The notes beneath the pieces are model-generated. The model saw only the letters and a list, made by a program, of their open reading frames with translations, made no database searches and was not told the DNA's origin. Positions 7,401 through 14,854 of a stretch of DNA of 64,000 bases are shown piece after piece (the stretch's first letter is position 1; every line of letters starts with the position of its first letter). Made by a program: the position numbers and the translations under genes. This DNA comes from Bacteroidota bacterium. GTDB taxonomy: Bacteria > Bacteroidota > Ignavibacteria > Ignavibacteriales > Ignavibacteriaceae. The stretch covers positions 1 to 64,000 of the forward strand of contig JADFLR010000013.1 of assembly GCA_022564295.1 (NCBI GenBank). Direction: 5' to 3'.

Positions 7401-9757
7401 GAAATATTATTCCAGCTCCACGAACCATCGGAAGCTGTACTAACTCTTATTGTAGAGTAAAGAGTATCGCTCTTAAAAAGTTGAATTTTAACATTATCGG
7501 AAAAGTTATCATCCCAGGTGATGACTTGATCTGAACCGATTTGCCAGTTTTCACCTCCATTTGGTGATGTGACAGTTATCTGATTGGCATCGATAGTGAA
7601 GTTATTATCAGAGAAATCAAAAACATCAGGATTACCCAGACTTGTTATTTTGACTTTATAATCCGATCCCCCCTGAATATTATAAGATATATTCCAGTTG
7701 TAGGTGCCATCGCTTGCAGTAGTATCCTTGATGGAAGAATGAAAGACACCACCTTTATAAAGATCAATCTTAACATCATCGTTGAAATTATCTGTCGATG
7801 TTATTTGATGTGAAGTACCGGCCTGCCACATCTCGCCGCCATTCGGGGAAGTTATATTTATAGCTGTAGTTTCCATAGAAAATTCAGCATCAGAATCGTC
7901 TTCTATAGTAATATCATTTACACTGTTAATCCATACTTTATAAAAATCGTTTGGCGGGAAATTCAGAGGAATATCCCAGTCATAAGAACCAGAGCTTGGA
8001 ACTGAATTTGCTACGGTAATAAAGTTGCCGAAGAACCAAAGTCTGATGCGTACATTTTCAGTAAAGTTGTCAGTCCAGGTTATAGTTTCGGTAGTGCCGG
8101 TCTGCCAGGCTTCTCCGCCATTTGGGTAGATCACCGTTATCTGAGGAACAAGAAAAATGGTAAAGTTATCATCAGAATCGTCGAAAAGAGTGGGATCATC
8201 CAGACTTGTTATTCTAACTTTGTAATCTGAACCCTCCGGAAAATCAAAGGGAATATCCCAGTCATAAGAACTAGTACTAAGTTCAGAAGCTATTTCAGAA
8301 TCAAAACCCCCACCTTTAAATAAGTCTATCTTTACATTCTCAGCAATGTTATCATCCCAGGTAATAGATTGCTGAGTACCTGCTTGCCAGCTCTCACCGC
8401 CATTCGGAGAGGTTACGGTTATATTAAATGAAAGTGTAAAATTTGCATCAGAGAAATCGAAAACATCATCACTGCCTAAACTGGTTATTTTTATTTTATA
8501 GTCCGATCCTTCAGGAAGGGAAGGAAGAATATCCCACATTTTTGAGCCGTCGTTTTGCGCATCAGGATCTACCGTATAAATTAAAATTCCTCCTTTTTCA
8601 AGTGTAATCTTAACACGTTCTGAAAAATTACTAGTCCATGTAATAGGTTCAGTATCGCCAAGAAACCAGTTCTCACCTCCATTGGGCGAAGTGACAGTTA
8701 CCTCATCGCCAACGATAGTGAAGTCATTATCAGAGAAATCAAAAACGCTGCTAAAATCATGATGGGATATTTTAACTTTATAATCAGAACCGGGTGGAAT
8801 AGTTTCTGCAATAGTCCAGGTGTACGAACCATCGTTAGCTGTATTAATTCTAATATCAGAGTCAAGAATATCACTCTTAAAAAGTTGAATGTCAACTCTT
8901 CCCCCGGAAAAGTTAGCAGTCCAGGTGATGAAATGAGTTGGAGGGGAGTGCCAGTTTTCACCACCGTTGGGTGAAGTTAAGGTAATTGTATTAGCAGTAA
9001 TTGTAAAGTTATTATCCGATAAATCAAATATATTTGGATCATTCACACTGGTTATCTTAACCTTGTAATCAGTACCCCCCTTCAAATCGAAGGGAATATC
9101 CCATGTCCAAGATTCATCACTTTGAGTAGAAGATCTAAGCTGAGTTATTTTTTGAATCATAACATCATCAATGTAAAAAGTCGCTACAGTTGCATTAGTT
9201 ATAAAACGAACATTACCAGTATTATTAGCATCAGATGATGTAATAAAATCTTTAGTTACATAAAGCCAAGCTCCTTGGTCAATTCCACTATATGCTGTGC
9301 CAAATGCATCGTTGTTACCATCCCAAATTGCATATCTAAGATTGATATTATCAACACAATATACCCAAAAACTTAATCTATACTGTGTATTGGGTAAGAA
9401 ACCTAGATTTATTTGTTTCATACCGTTCCAACCTACATTACCCATAACAAGTTTTCTGGAATAAGTACCGCTATGAACTTGTGTGGTACTCTGCTCATTA
9501 GTTGTAGGAGCGCCTGTATTTACCCAATGAGCATCAAGTTCCATATCGCCATTGGTAATTACATCACCACCAAGTAGTTCTATAGAAACGTTTTCAGTAA
9601 TATTATCTGTCCAGGTAATAAAATGTTCAGTCCCTGCCTGCCAGTTTTCACCACCATTTGGGGATGTCACTGTTATTTGTTGCGGAAAAATTTCAGACAG
9701 GAGTAGTGAGTTGAATAAGATGAAATAATAAAGTGTTTTTTTCACTATTATTCTCAT
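4448..9757 (-). CDS. Giant secreted repeat protein with type IX sorting tail
   Basis: A 1769-residue protein with an N-terminal signal peptide (LYYFILFNSLLLSEIFPQ). It has 16 Ig-like repeats of about 95 residues, each opening with a version of ITVTSPNGGENWQ-GT--ITW and closing with SDYKVKITS...FDFSDNNFTI. Repeat 1 is interrupted at ~60-210 by a jelly-roll domain of the carbohydrate-binding (CBM4/9-like) kind. Residues ~1677-1769 are a Por/type IX secretion sorting domain (QNYPNPFNPSTKIEF, LYDIIGQEV, SGIYIYYL). It is predicted to cross the outer membrane by T9SS and be attached to the surface as an adhesin or scaffold. No catalytic domain is visible. Repeats 3-8 and 10-15 are near-copies of each other in the same order. 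Confidence 0.9.
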   Translation of the reverse strand: MRIIVKKTLYYFILFNSLLLSEIFPQQITVTSPNGGENWQAGTEHFITWTDNITENVSIELLGGDVITNGDMELDAHWVNTGAPTTNEQSTTQVHSGTYSRKLVMGNVGWNGMKQINLGFLPNTQYRLSFWVYCVDNINLRYAIWDGNNDAFGTAYSGIDQGAWLYVTKDFITSSDANNTGNVRFITNATVATFYIDDVMIQKITQLRSSTQSDESWTWDIPFDLKGGTDYKVKITSVNDPNIFDLSDNNFTITANTITLTSPNGGENWHSPPTHFITWTANFSGGRVDIQLFKSDILDSDIRINTANDGSYTWTIAETIPPGSDYKVKISHHDFSSVFDFSDNDFTIVGDEVTVTSPNGGENWFLGDTEPITWTSNFSERVKITLEKGGILIYTVDPDAQNDGSKMWDILPSLPEGSDYKIKITSLGSDDVFDFSDANFTLSFNITVTSPNGGESWQAGTQQSITWDDNIAENVKIDLFKGGGFDSEIASELSTSSYDWDIPFDFPEGSDYKVRITSLDDPTLFDDSDDNFTIFLVPQITVIYPNGGEAWQTGTTETITWTDNFTENVRIRLWFFGNFITVANSVPSSGSYDWDIPLNFPPNDFYKVWINSVNDITIEDDSDAEFSMETTAINITSPNGGEMWQAGTSHQITSTDNFNDDVKIDLYKGGVFHSSIKDTTASDGTYNWNISYNIQGGSDYKVKITSLGNPDVFDFSDNNFTIDANQITVTSPNGGENWQIGSDQVITWDDNFSDNVKIQLFKSDTLYSTIRVSTASDGSWSWNNISDTIPPGSDYKIKISSFVDSSVFDFSDNNFTLFAQEITVTSPNGGENWQIGTTDTIHWNDNISDNVKIQLFKSDTLYSTIRVSTASDGSYTWTIEETIPPGSDYKVKISSIGNDNVFDFSDANFTLSYNITVSSPNGGESWQSGTTQSITWTDNISGLVKIDLYKAGVFNSIITPSTESNGSYGWSIPFEIQEGSDYKVLITSLDDPDIFDFSDNNFTIVGNQVTVTSPNGGENWLLGTTEPITWTDNFTENVKIELEKGGILIHTPTTSTQSDGLYNWNIPASLPEGSDYKIKITMEGNGNVSDYSDANFTLSFNITVTSPNGGESWQAGTTQQIHWTDNIDGKVKIDIYKGGVFHSSIKDSTNSDGTYNWSIPFDFQEGSDYKVLITSLDDPTLSDFSDDNFTIFLVPELTVIYPNGGEAWQTGTTQTITWTDNLTENVRIRLWFFGNFITVENSVPSSGSYAWDIPLNFPPNEFYKVWINSVNDTTIEDDSDGEFSIETTVINITSPNGGEMWQAGSSHQITSTDNISGPVKIDLYKGGVFDSSIKDTTASDGTYNWNIPYNIQGGSDYKVKITSLGNPDVFDFSDNNFTIVANQLTITSPNGGESWQIGTDQVITWVDNFSDNVKIQLFKSDTLYSTIRVSTASDSSWSWNNISETIPPGSDYKIKIISLGDSTIFDFSDNNFTLFAQEITITSPNGGENWLFNTTEPITWADNFSENVKIELYKGGALHSLIVNSTSSDSIRNWNIPVSLPEGSDYKIKITMVGNNNVFDFSDADFSLSNEIAVTSPNGNEFWQTGTTQIITWVDNLSVAIKIELFKNGNFVSEISASTPNDGSKPWDIPSNVATGSDYKIKITSIDIPNFSDFSDADFTINDITGVEYITNEIPDEYILFQNYPNPFNPSTKIEFGLVEHSSVSLKLYDIIGQEVAVVIDNESLPAGMFRYDFIASNLPSGIYIYYLIVKSNVSDKTFNQPKKMILLK
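5330..6760 (-). repeat. Segmental duplication, copy A (Ig-like repeats 10-14)
   Basis: This stretch and 7300-8730 carry the same ordered set of repeats (ENW-SW-EAW-MW-QIG types). Exact landmarks recur at an offset of 1971 bases, e.g. TCTGCCAGGC at 6130 and 8101, and AGGTGCCATC at 5731 and 7702; at the far end the offset becomes 1968, which indicates a one-codon indel. The block, not the single repeat, was copied. Confidence 0.8.
7300..8730 (-). repeat. Segmental duplication, copy B (Ig-like repeats 3-7)
   Basis: Partner of the block at 5330-6760 with the same order of repeat subtypes and high base identity, including third codon positions, which suggests recent duplication or ongoing gene conversion inside the giant surface protein gene. 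Confidence 0.8.
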
Positions 9758-10159
9758 ATTGATTAAAAAATATTATTAGCTTGACACTTGTAATGAACTC
9801 AGTATCATAAATCTGAATAAAAATAGTTCATATTTCTGATTTCTGTTAGTTGTACCCCACCCCAGTGGATTTACCGAATTAGAGATGGTTCAATCCGCTA
9901 TAAACTCAAACGTTATGCCGTTGATAAATAATTCAAATCTATTAAATTTTAGTTGTAATCTTTCTCGATATGAGACTTATATTAAGCAGTGTACCATTGT
10001 GGAATTAGCAACAGTTAGTAGAATTCAAATAATTGGAGGGATTAAGGCAAATAAATATGGATTTAAAATCATTGCAGAAAAATATTAAGAGAATTTATTC
10101 TTATTACTCAAATAGCAAATAAAATTAATTTATAAAATCTGCTTATTCTGATATAATAT
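9758..10159. other. Intergenic, no gene supported
   Basis: AT-rich spacer between two minus-strand genes. It presumably holds the promoter of the giant repeat protein near 9760-9830, but I could not see a convincing Bacteroidota-type -33/-7 pair. A 67-codon plus-strand frame at 9885-10088 lacks coding character. Confidence 0.4.
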
Positions 10160-11260
10160 TTAATACCAAAAATGAAAATGAATTATAGCTGCATCGTTGT
10201 CTATTGATGGGTCTTCTATGATGAACCTGTATTGCGGTCTTATTTCAATAAAGCTGTAAGGCATAAATTCAAATCCTAATATTAAGTGAGCAATTGTTCC
10301 GGTATCCTTATTAGCATCTTCATCTAACCAATCATAACGAGCATAAGCTTCCAAACCCAAAAAAATTACGTATGATGCTTCAATCATTAACATGTTCGAT
10401 ACTGTATTTGCAGCAAGAAGATCATTAGCGAGATCAAACTCTGCTTGCAGAGTGAATCTATCATATCCAATTCCAGCAAATCCACCATACATCTCAGTTG
10501 TTTGGGGCACCTTTGCAGCAGCATAGGAACCGCCTAACAAAAAGCTAACCTTTCCAATCGATGGTGTTAATTCCAATCGTGCTGTGTATGTTGGATCTTT
10601 GGTTAAAGTACGATTATTAAGATTTGTAGCAATACTTGCAGTTAAAAAAGCAAAGTTAGAAACATATATTCCTAATTCACCCCCTGATTCAATATAAAAC
10701 GGATTATAGATCAAACCGACTCTCGCACCGCTCACAAATAGTAAAAAGAAATCTCCTCCTCGTGTATAAGCTGTATGATCGTCCAATCTTATTCCAAAAT
10801 TGGGTTGAAAAGAACCCACTTTTATATAGCTGTTATTTGGTAAAATATGCGCAACTCCATAAGCTTCCCAAATATCATTTACAAAATCGTACCTTCCAAT
10901 TATATTTATCTTTTTTGATAAACCAATCCTTCCATAAACAGAACCTGACATTCGCTGAAAATCCGTACGATTTTTTTCTTGAGAATATAAATACTGTCCT
11001 CTAAAATCTAAACCGATTGAAATGTTTTCATTCAGTTTGGGCGACATTAAAAAATCTTTTTCTCTTGGAGAAATCATACTTAGCAAATTTTGACCGTAAA
11101 AAAATCCGTTTTCGTTTCGGATAATTCCACCGGTAGGATTATAATGGCAATCCACACATTTATCACCTAGTCTTAACGCAAATCGAGGTAATGGTAAAAT
11201 TTCAAATTGAACTATGATAACCAACATTAAAGCGAGTAGTAAAATGTTTTTTCGCATCAC
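10160..11260 (-). CDS. Outer-membrane beta-barrel with one c-type haem site
   Basis: A 366-residue protein with a signal peptide (ILLLALMLVIIVQF) followed at residues 35-39 by CVDCH, a perfect CxxCH haem-binding motif within DKCVDCHYNPTGG. From ~75 to the C-terminal aromatic residue (FHFWY) it consists of alternating amphipathic strands separated by turns, as in 14-18-strand porins. The combination of one N-terminal haem and a barrel suggests an electron-transfer porin-cytochrome or a barrel gated by a haem plug. No multihaem partner is visible nearby, so redox partners are unknown. It stands alone with ~400-base spacers on both sides. Confidence 0.75.
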   Translation of the reverse strand: MMRKNILLLALMLVIIVQFEILPLPRFALRLGDKCVDCHYNPTGGIIRNENGFFYGQNLLSMISPREKDFLMSPKLNENISIGLDFRGQYLYSQEKNRTDFQRMSGSVYGRIGLSKKINIIGRYDFVNDIWEAYGVAHILPNNSYIKVGSFQPNFGIRLDDHTAYTRGGDFFLLFVSGARVGLIYNPFYIESGGELGIYVSNFAFLTASIATNLNNRTLTKDPTYTARLELTPSIGKVSFLLGGSYAAAKVPQTTEMYGGFAGIGYDRFTLQAEFDLANDLLAANTVSNMLMIEASYVIFLGLEAYARYDWLDEDANKDTGTIAHLILGFEFMPYSFIEIRPQYRFIIEDPSIDNDAAIIHFHFWY

Positions 11261-11696
11261 TATTCTCCGGAGTTTCTGTTTATTATTCTTACTCTAAAAA
11301 TAATATTATATAGTGAATATAGTTGAACTTAAGTGACATATCAAATAAATAATTGATGAAATTAATGTAAAAACTATTTTATGTTTCTTACTCAAAAAGA
11401 TTTGAATGTTTTATATACGAATTTTATTAATTACGTACTTATTTCTTCTGAAAATCACGAAATAAAATTCGATGGGAAAGCATTTGGAAGCAGAATTTTC
11501 GTAAACAAGCAATCGTCATTAAAGTAATATTATTCACTTCAAATATCCATTCTGTTGCAGTTCAATTATGAATCATTTTCTTAATTCGAGATAATTAATA
11601 TTCCGGATATAACTCATTTATCACCCTTTAGCGTTTCGGCATCCCGTTTGCCTTCATAACAGTAACTATTTCATTTGCTTAAACTAAGAGTGTGTT
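11261..11696. other. AT-rich spacer with one doubtful small frame
   Basis: Divergent intergenic region between the haem barrel (minus) and the small barrel (plus), expected to hold promoters for both. Apart from the 48-codon frame at 11381-11527 nothing gene-like is seen. The stretch TTTAGCGTTTCGGCATCCCG (from about 11629) is locally GC-richer and may be structured leader RNA of the downstream gene, but I could not fit it to a known riboswitch. Confidence 0.35.
11381..11527 (+). CDS. Doubtful 48-residue small protein
   Basis: ATG at 11381 followed by 48 codons (MFLTQKDLNVLYTNF...) with a composition like real proteins (mixed charged and hydrophobic residues, a central GKAFGSRIFV). There is no ribosome site, motif or neighbour support. 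It may be a remnant or a chance frame. Confidence 0.2.
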   Translation: MFLTQKDLNVLYTNFINYVLISSENHEIKFDGKAFGSRIFVNKQSSLK

Positions 11697-12320
11697 ATGA
11701 ACAGACTGATTTTAATAATAAGTATTTTATTTGGTGCTAATTTATCAGCGCAAATATCAACATTCGCAGAACTAAAAGCTGGAATGATGATACCTCAAAC
11801 TGTAAATGATAATTCAGGTGCAGTTCAGCAAGGTTCTACATATGGTTTTGATATCGGAATCAATCTAGATGAATCAAACTCTATAGGGATTAGTATTAAT
11901 TATGGTAAAGATGGATATGATAATCAGGTAACGATGAATGGCTTGTTTAAAGGTAACAGCAGCAGGGAGGTAACTGCTTTACAAGGTTCTTCTTCTTCAC
12001 AATTTTCTGTTGGAATTATTTCAAGAACGGCTAACACATCACTTAGCAAACTTTTTTATCCTTATGCTAAATTGTTTTTAGGATACAGTTATATTACTAT
12101 ATCAGGAATTGAAAATCAAAATCAATTTATTGTTAGTGTAAATAGTCTTACAGAAAATAAATTTACAGCAATGTTTGGCTTAGGATTTATGGTCCCGATC
12201 AAAGCTATTGTTGGTGGTTTAGGTTTTGAAGCGGATTATATTATATACATGTCGGAAAATGAAAACGAAAGGTCTCTTTCATTGAAGTTTTTGTACAGGT
12301 ATGATCTAAAATTTAATTAA
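11697..12320 (+). CDS. Small outer-membrane beta-barrel protein
   Basis: A 207-residue protein with a clear signal peptide (LILIISILFGANLSAQ, cleavage after ~19). The rest is a series of amphipathic strands with periodic Gly and aromatic residues (FDIGINLDESNSIGISINYG, LFLGYSYITISG, GLGFEADYIIYM) and ends in a short aromatic strand (SLKFLYRYDLKF). This fits an eight-strand OmpA/OmpW-like porin family barrel. Function unknown. The gene stands alone and divergent to the haem barrel. Confidence 0.7.
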   Translation: MNRLILIISILFGANLSAQISTFAELKAGMMIPQTVNDNSGAVQQGSTYGFDIGINLDESNSIGISINYGKDGYDNQVTMNGLFKGNSSREVTALQGSSSSQFSVGIISRTANTSLSKLFYPYAKLFLGYSYITISGIENQNQFIVSVNSLTENKFTAMFGLGFMVPIKAIVGGLGFEADYIIYMSENENERSLSLKFLYRYDLKFN

Positions 12321-12519
12321 ATCCAAATAAATTATTTGTACTTACATTTTCCACTCTTCAAAGTTTAGCTTCTTTGCTTTCTCAACTTTATATTTAAACC
12401 TATCTAAAATAATTTCTCACATAATTATTTCTCTTTAGTAATTTAGATCACTAAATAACAACTATTGGCGTAATGTTGAACTTGCCGGCAGAACATTCCG
12501 CAGGCGGATAAAAACAAAT

Positions 12520-13182
12520 TTGAATAAAGCTCAATTAAATAAATTTGTACAAAACTTTCAGCATCATCAGGGAATTATAGGTAAAGATAAATACTTTAAT
12601 TCTTCGGTATTAATCCCTTTAATTTTTTTAGGGGATGAATATCATTTCCTGTTTGAAAAAAGGGCTAATAATATTCGGCAGGGTGGGGAAGTAAGCTTTC
12701 CCGGTGGAGAGTTTGACTCGGATAAAGATAAAAATTATATAGATACCGCTGTGAGAGAAACAGTTGAAGAATTAGGAATTGCAAAAGAAAAAATTCAGGT
12801 TATTGGCAGCATGGGTACTCTTGTTGCACCGATGGGCGTAACAGTGGATTCCTTTGTCGGGGTTTTAAACATCAATAAATTAAATGAATTAAAAATTGAT
12901 GAAAGAGAAGTTGCACGAATCTTCACAATCCCGGTATCATACTTTACAGAATTTAAACCCTCCGAATATTTTGTCCGGTTGGAAGTTCACACTCAAAAAA
13001 GAAGTGAAGATGGCGGAATGATTGATATGCTTCCTGTTAAAAAATTAAAATTACCTAAACGTTATCAAAAACCGTGGAAAGGCGGAGAACATAGAATATT
13101 GGTTTATGAAACACACGAAGAAACTGTGTGGGGTATTACTGCAGAGTTAGTCTATGAATTTTGTAAACTGATTAATCAATAA
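12520..13182 (+). CDS. Nudix hydrolase, CoA pyrophosphatase-like
   Basis: A 220-residue protein of the CoA-pyrophosphatase subgroup, which cleaves CoA and its thioesters to 4'-phosphopantetheine and 3',5'-ADP. The Nudix box is visible at ~65-92: SFPGGEFDSDKDKN followed by AVRETVEELGI, with the catalytic REUxEExGU core intact. GTLVAPMGVTVDSFVG downstream corresponds to the UPF0035-type signature. The start is a TTG at 12520 because no ATG precedes the conserved part. Just upstream (12485-12512) is a GC-rich patch unlike the surroundings, possibly one of the inserted micro-elements. Confidence 0.8.
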   Translation: MNKAQLNKFVQNFQHHQGIIGKDKYFNSSVLIPLIFLGDEYHFLFEKRANNIRQGGEVSFPGGEFDSDKDKNYIDTAVRETVEELGIAKEKIQVIGSMGTLVAPMGVTVDSFVGVLNINKLNELKIDEREVARIFTIPVSYFTEFKPSEYFVRLEVHTQKRSEDGGMIDMLPVKKLKLPKRYQKPWKGGEHRILVYETHEETVWGITAELVYEFCKLINQ

Positions 13183-13199
13183 AGAAAATTGCAAATTAG

Positions 13200-13481
13200 A
13201 ATTTACCGTATGCCATTGCGTTGGATGTAGAAAATGAATGGGGCGAAAAGTTTGAAGCAATACTTGAAAAAGCAAGTATGAATAGTGATGGATACTCTCC
13301 TGCTTGGTATTCTGGTTCCACAGCAGGGTTGCTGGGAGCAAGGGCACTTTCATCAAGCATCGGGAGCAGTTTAACAAGTACAGTTTCCTCGTCATCAACA
13401 GCACCGGGTTCAAGTTCAGGTGGCGGAGGTGGTGGATTTTCGGGTGGAGGCGGTGGTAGTGGTGGTGGTGGAGGTTGGTAA
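13200..13481 (+). pseudogene. 3' stub of a DUF2207 membrane-protein gene
   Basis: The frame after the TAG at 13197 reads NLPYAIALDVENEWGEKFE, then SPAWYSG, a Ser/Thr-rich linker and a poly-glycine tail ending GGGGGW. This is exactly the C-terminus of DUF2207 (YciQ-type) proteins: the cytosolic LPYAIALGVE...W helix, PxWYSG and a terminal Gly-rich tail. The N-terminal ~500 residues, including the DUF2207 domain and membrane helices, are missing. The break lies within period-7 repeat-like sequence (13185-13205), 18 bases after the Nudix stop. No start codon or ribosome site belongs to it. Confidence 0.7.
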
Positions 13482-13560
13482 AATGTAGGTACAAATTATA
13501 CAGTTTCATCTAATGTAGTCTCAAGTTTTAGATTGAGTAAATTGTATATAACTTATTAAA

Positions 13561-14655
13561 TTATAACAACTTATATGAGATAATTTCAGCAATCCTTTCG
13601 GCAGTTTTCCCATCCCATTTCTCAGGAATTTTACCTTGTTTTCTCTTCCCATTTAATACCTCTATGGCAACCTGCTCCGCTTTAATATAATCATCACCCA
13701 CAAGCTGGTTTGTACCTATATCAACTGTTACAGGTCTTTCTGTGGTCGTTCTGATTGTTATACATTGTACACCAAGATAAGTGCTTTCTTCCTGTATGCC
13801 ACCGCTGTCTGTTAAAATTAACTCGCAATTTTTAATGAGCGTTATAAAATCAATATATCCAATTGGGTCTGTTAAGATAACATCTGGATTTAATGATGAT
13901 AAAATACCAAATGCATCAAGGTTATTTTTTGTTCTCGGATGAATGGGGAAGACAACTTTTCTTTTTAAAGAAATATTATTAAGAAGATTAACCAATGAAA
14001 TAAGGTTCTCTTTTTCATCTACATTACTCGGGCGGTGGAGAGTTACCAGAACATAATTCTTCGTTTCAATTTTTAGTTGATCTAATATTTTTGAGGTCAT
14101 GGTTTTGGGAAGAAAATGAATCAAACTGTCGATCATAACATTACCAACGAAGAAAACTTTATCTTCAGAAATCCCTTCGTTTTTAAGATTAATTATTCCA
14201 CTCTTCTCCGTAACAAATAAATATTTTGCTATAGTATCGGTAAGAATTCTGTTTATTTCTTCAGGCATTTTTCGGTCAAAGCTTCTCAAACCCGCTTCTA
14301 CATGAACTGTAGGTAAGAGAAGTTTACTTGCAGTTAAGGAACAAGCTATCGTGGAATTAACATCACCAACAACAATTATTAAATCCGGATTCTCTTTTAA
14401 CAGGACTTTTTCAAATTCAATCATTATTGCGCCTGTCTGCTCTGCATGGGAGCCGCTGCCGACACCGAGATAAAAATCAGGTTTTGGTAATTCAAGATCA
14501 TCAAAGAAAATTTTAGACATCCTTTCATCGTAATGCTGCCCTGTATGGCAAATAAGATGATTGATCTCTTCTTTATATTTTTGAAATGCTCTGTGGATTG
14601 GTGCTATTTTCATAAAATTCGGGCGTGCACCAACAACGGAAATAATTTTTTTCAA
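13561..14655 (-). CDS. wecB: UDP-N-acetylglucosamine 2-epimerase (non-hydrolysing)
   Basis: A 364-residue GT-B-fold epimerase that interconverts UDP-GlcNAc and UDP-ManNAc. It has the N-terminal VVGARPNFMKIAPI motif, HTGQHYDERMS (catalytic His region), VHVEAGLRSFDRKMPEE and DSGGIQEESTYLG near residue 285. All key residues appear present and the length is normal. It lies ~250 bases from ompA in the same direction and outside the main glycan cluster, but would supply a ManNAc-type precursor to it. Confidence 0.9.
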   Translation of the reverse strand: MKKIISVVGARPNFMKIAPIHRAFQKYKEEINHLICHTGQHYDERMSKIFFDDLELPKPDFYLGVGSGSHAEQTGAIMIEFEKVLLKENPDLIIVVGDVNSTIACSLTASKLLLPTVHVEAGLRSFDRKMPEEINRILTDTIAKYLFVTEKSGIINLKNEGISEDKVFFVGNVMIDSLIHFLPKTMTSKILDQLKIETKNYVLVTLHRPSNVDEKENLISLVNLLNNISLKRKVVFPIHPRTKNNLDAFGILSSLNPDVILTDPIGYIDFITLIKNCELILTDSGGIQEESTYLGVQCITIRTTTERPVTVDIGTNQLVGDDYIKAEQVAIEVLNGKRKQGKIPEKWDGKTAERIAEIISYKLL

Positions 14656-14800
14656 TGGATAACTTTTTTATTAATAAGACTTATAAAATAGCAGACCTAA
14701 TAAGAATAATTTATTTTGAACAGAAAGATAATTTAAATCTTCAGACAAAAAAAATTTGTGTTTTTAAGTAAGACAAATTTTAACTATTCTTTAAAATAGA

Positions 14801-14826
14801 ACAGCCCAACCAATTAGTTGAGCTGT
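14801..14826 (-). terminator. Possible terminator hairpin after the OmpA gene
   Basis: On the minus strand ACAGCTCAAC and GTTGGGCTGT pair around a short AT loop, 29 bases after the ompA stop. It is followed by TCTATTTTAAAG, a weak T run, so an intrinsic terminator is plausible but not perfect. Confidence 0.5.
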
Positions 14827-14854
14827 ATGAATTTTCTTAATTAAAGTTAGTGTT

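Noticed and set aside
4448-9757. Regularly spaced repeats as a CRISPR-like array
   Set aside because: The spacing is ~285 bases and the repeats are translated Ig-like domains in one open frame.
9885-10088. 67-codon plus-strand frame
   Set aside because: No motif, ribosome site or protein-like pattern; it lies in an AT-rich spacer where such frames are common.
11629-11670. Riboswitch before the small barrel gene
   Set aside because: The locally GC-rich stretch does not fit any aptamer core that I can recognise.
13147-13509. 120-codon minus-strand frame rich in His and Leu
   Set aside because: It is the antisense shadow of the DUF2207 stub: the poly-Gly/Ser codons read backwards give His/Leu-rich sequence.
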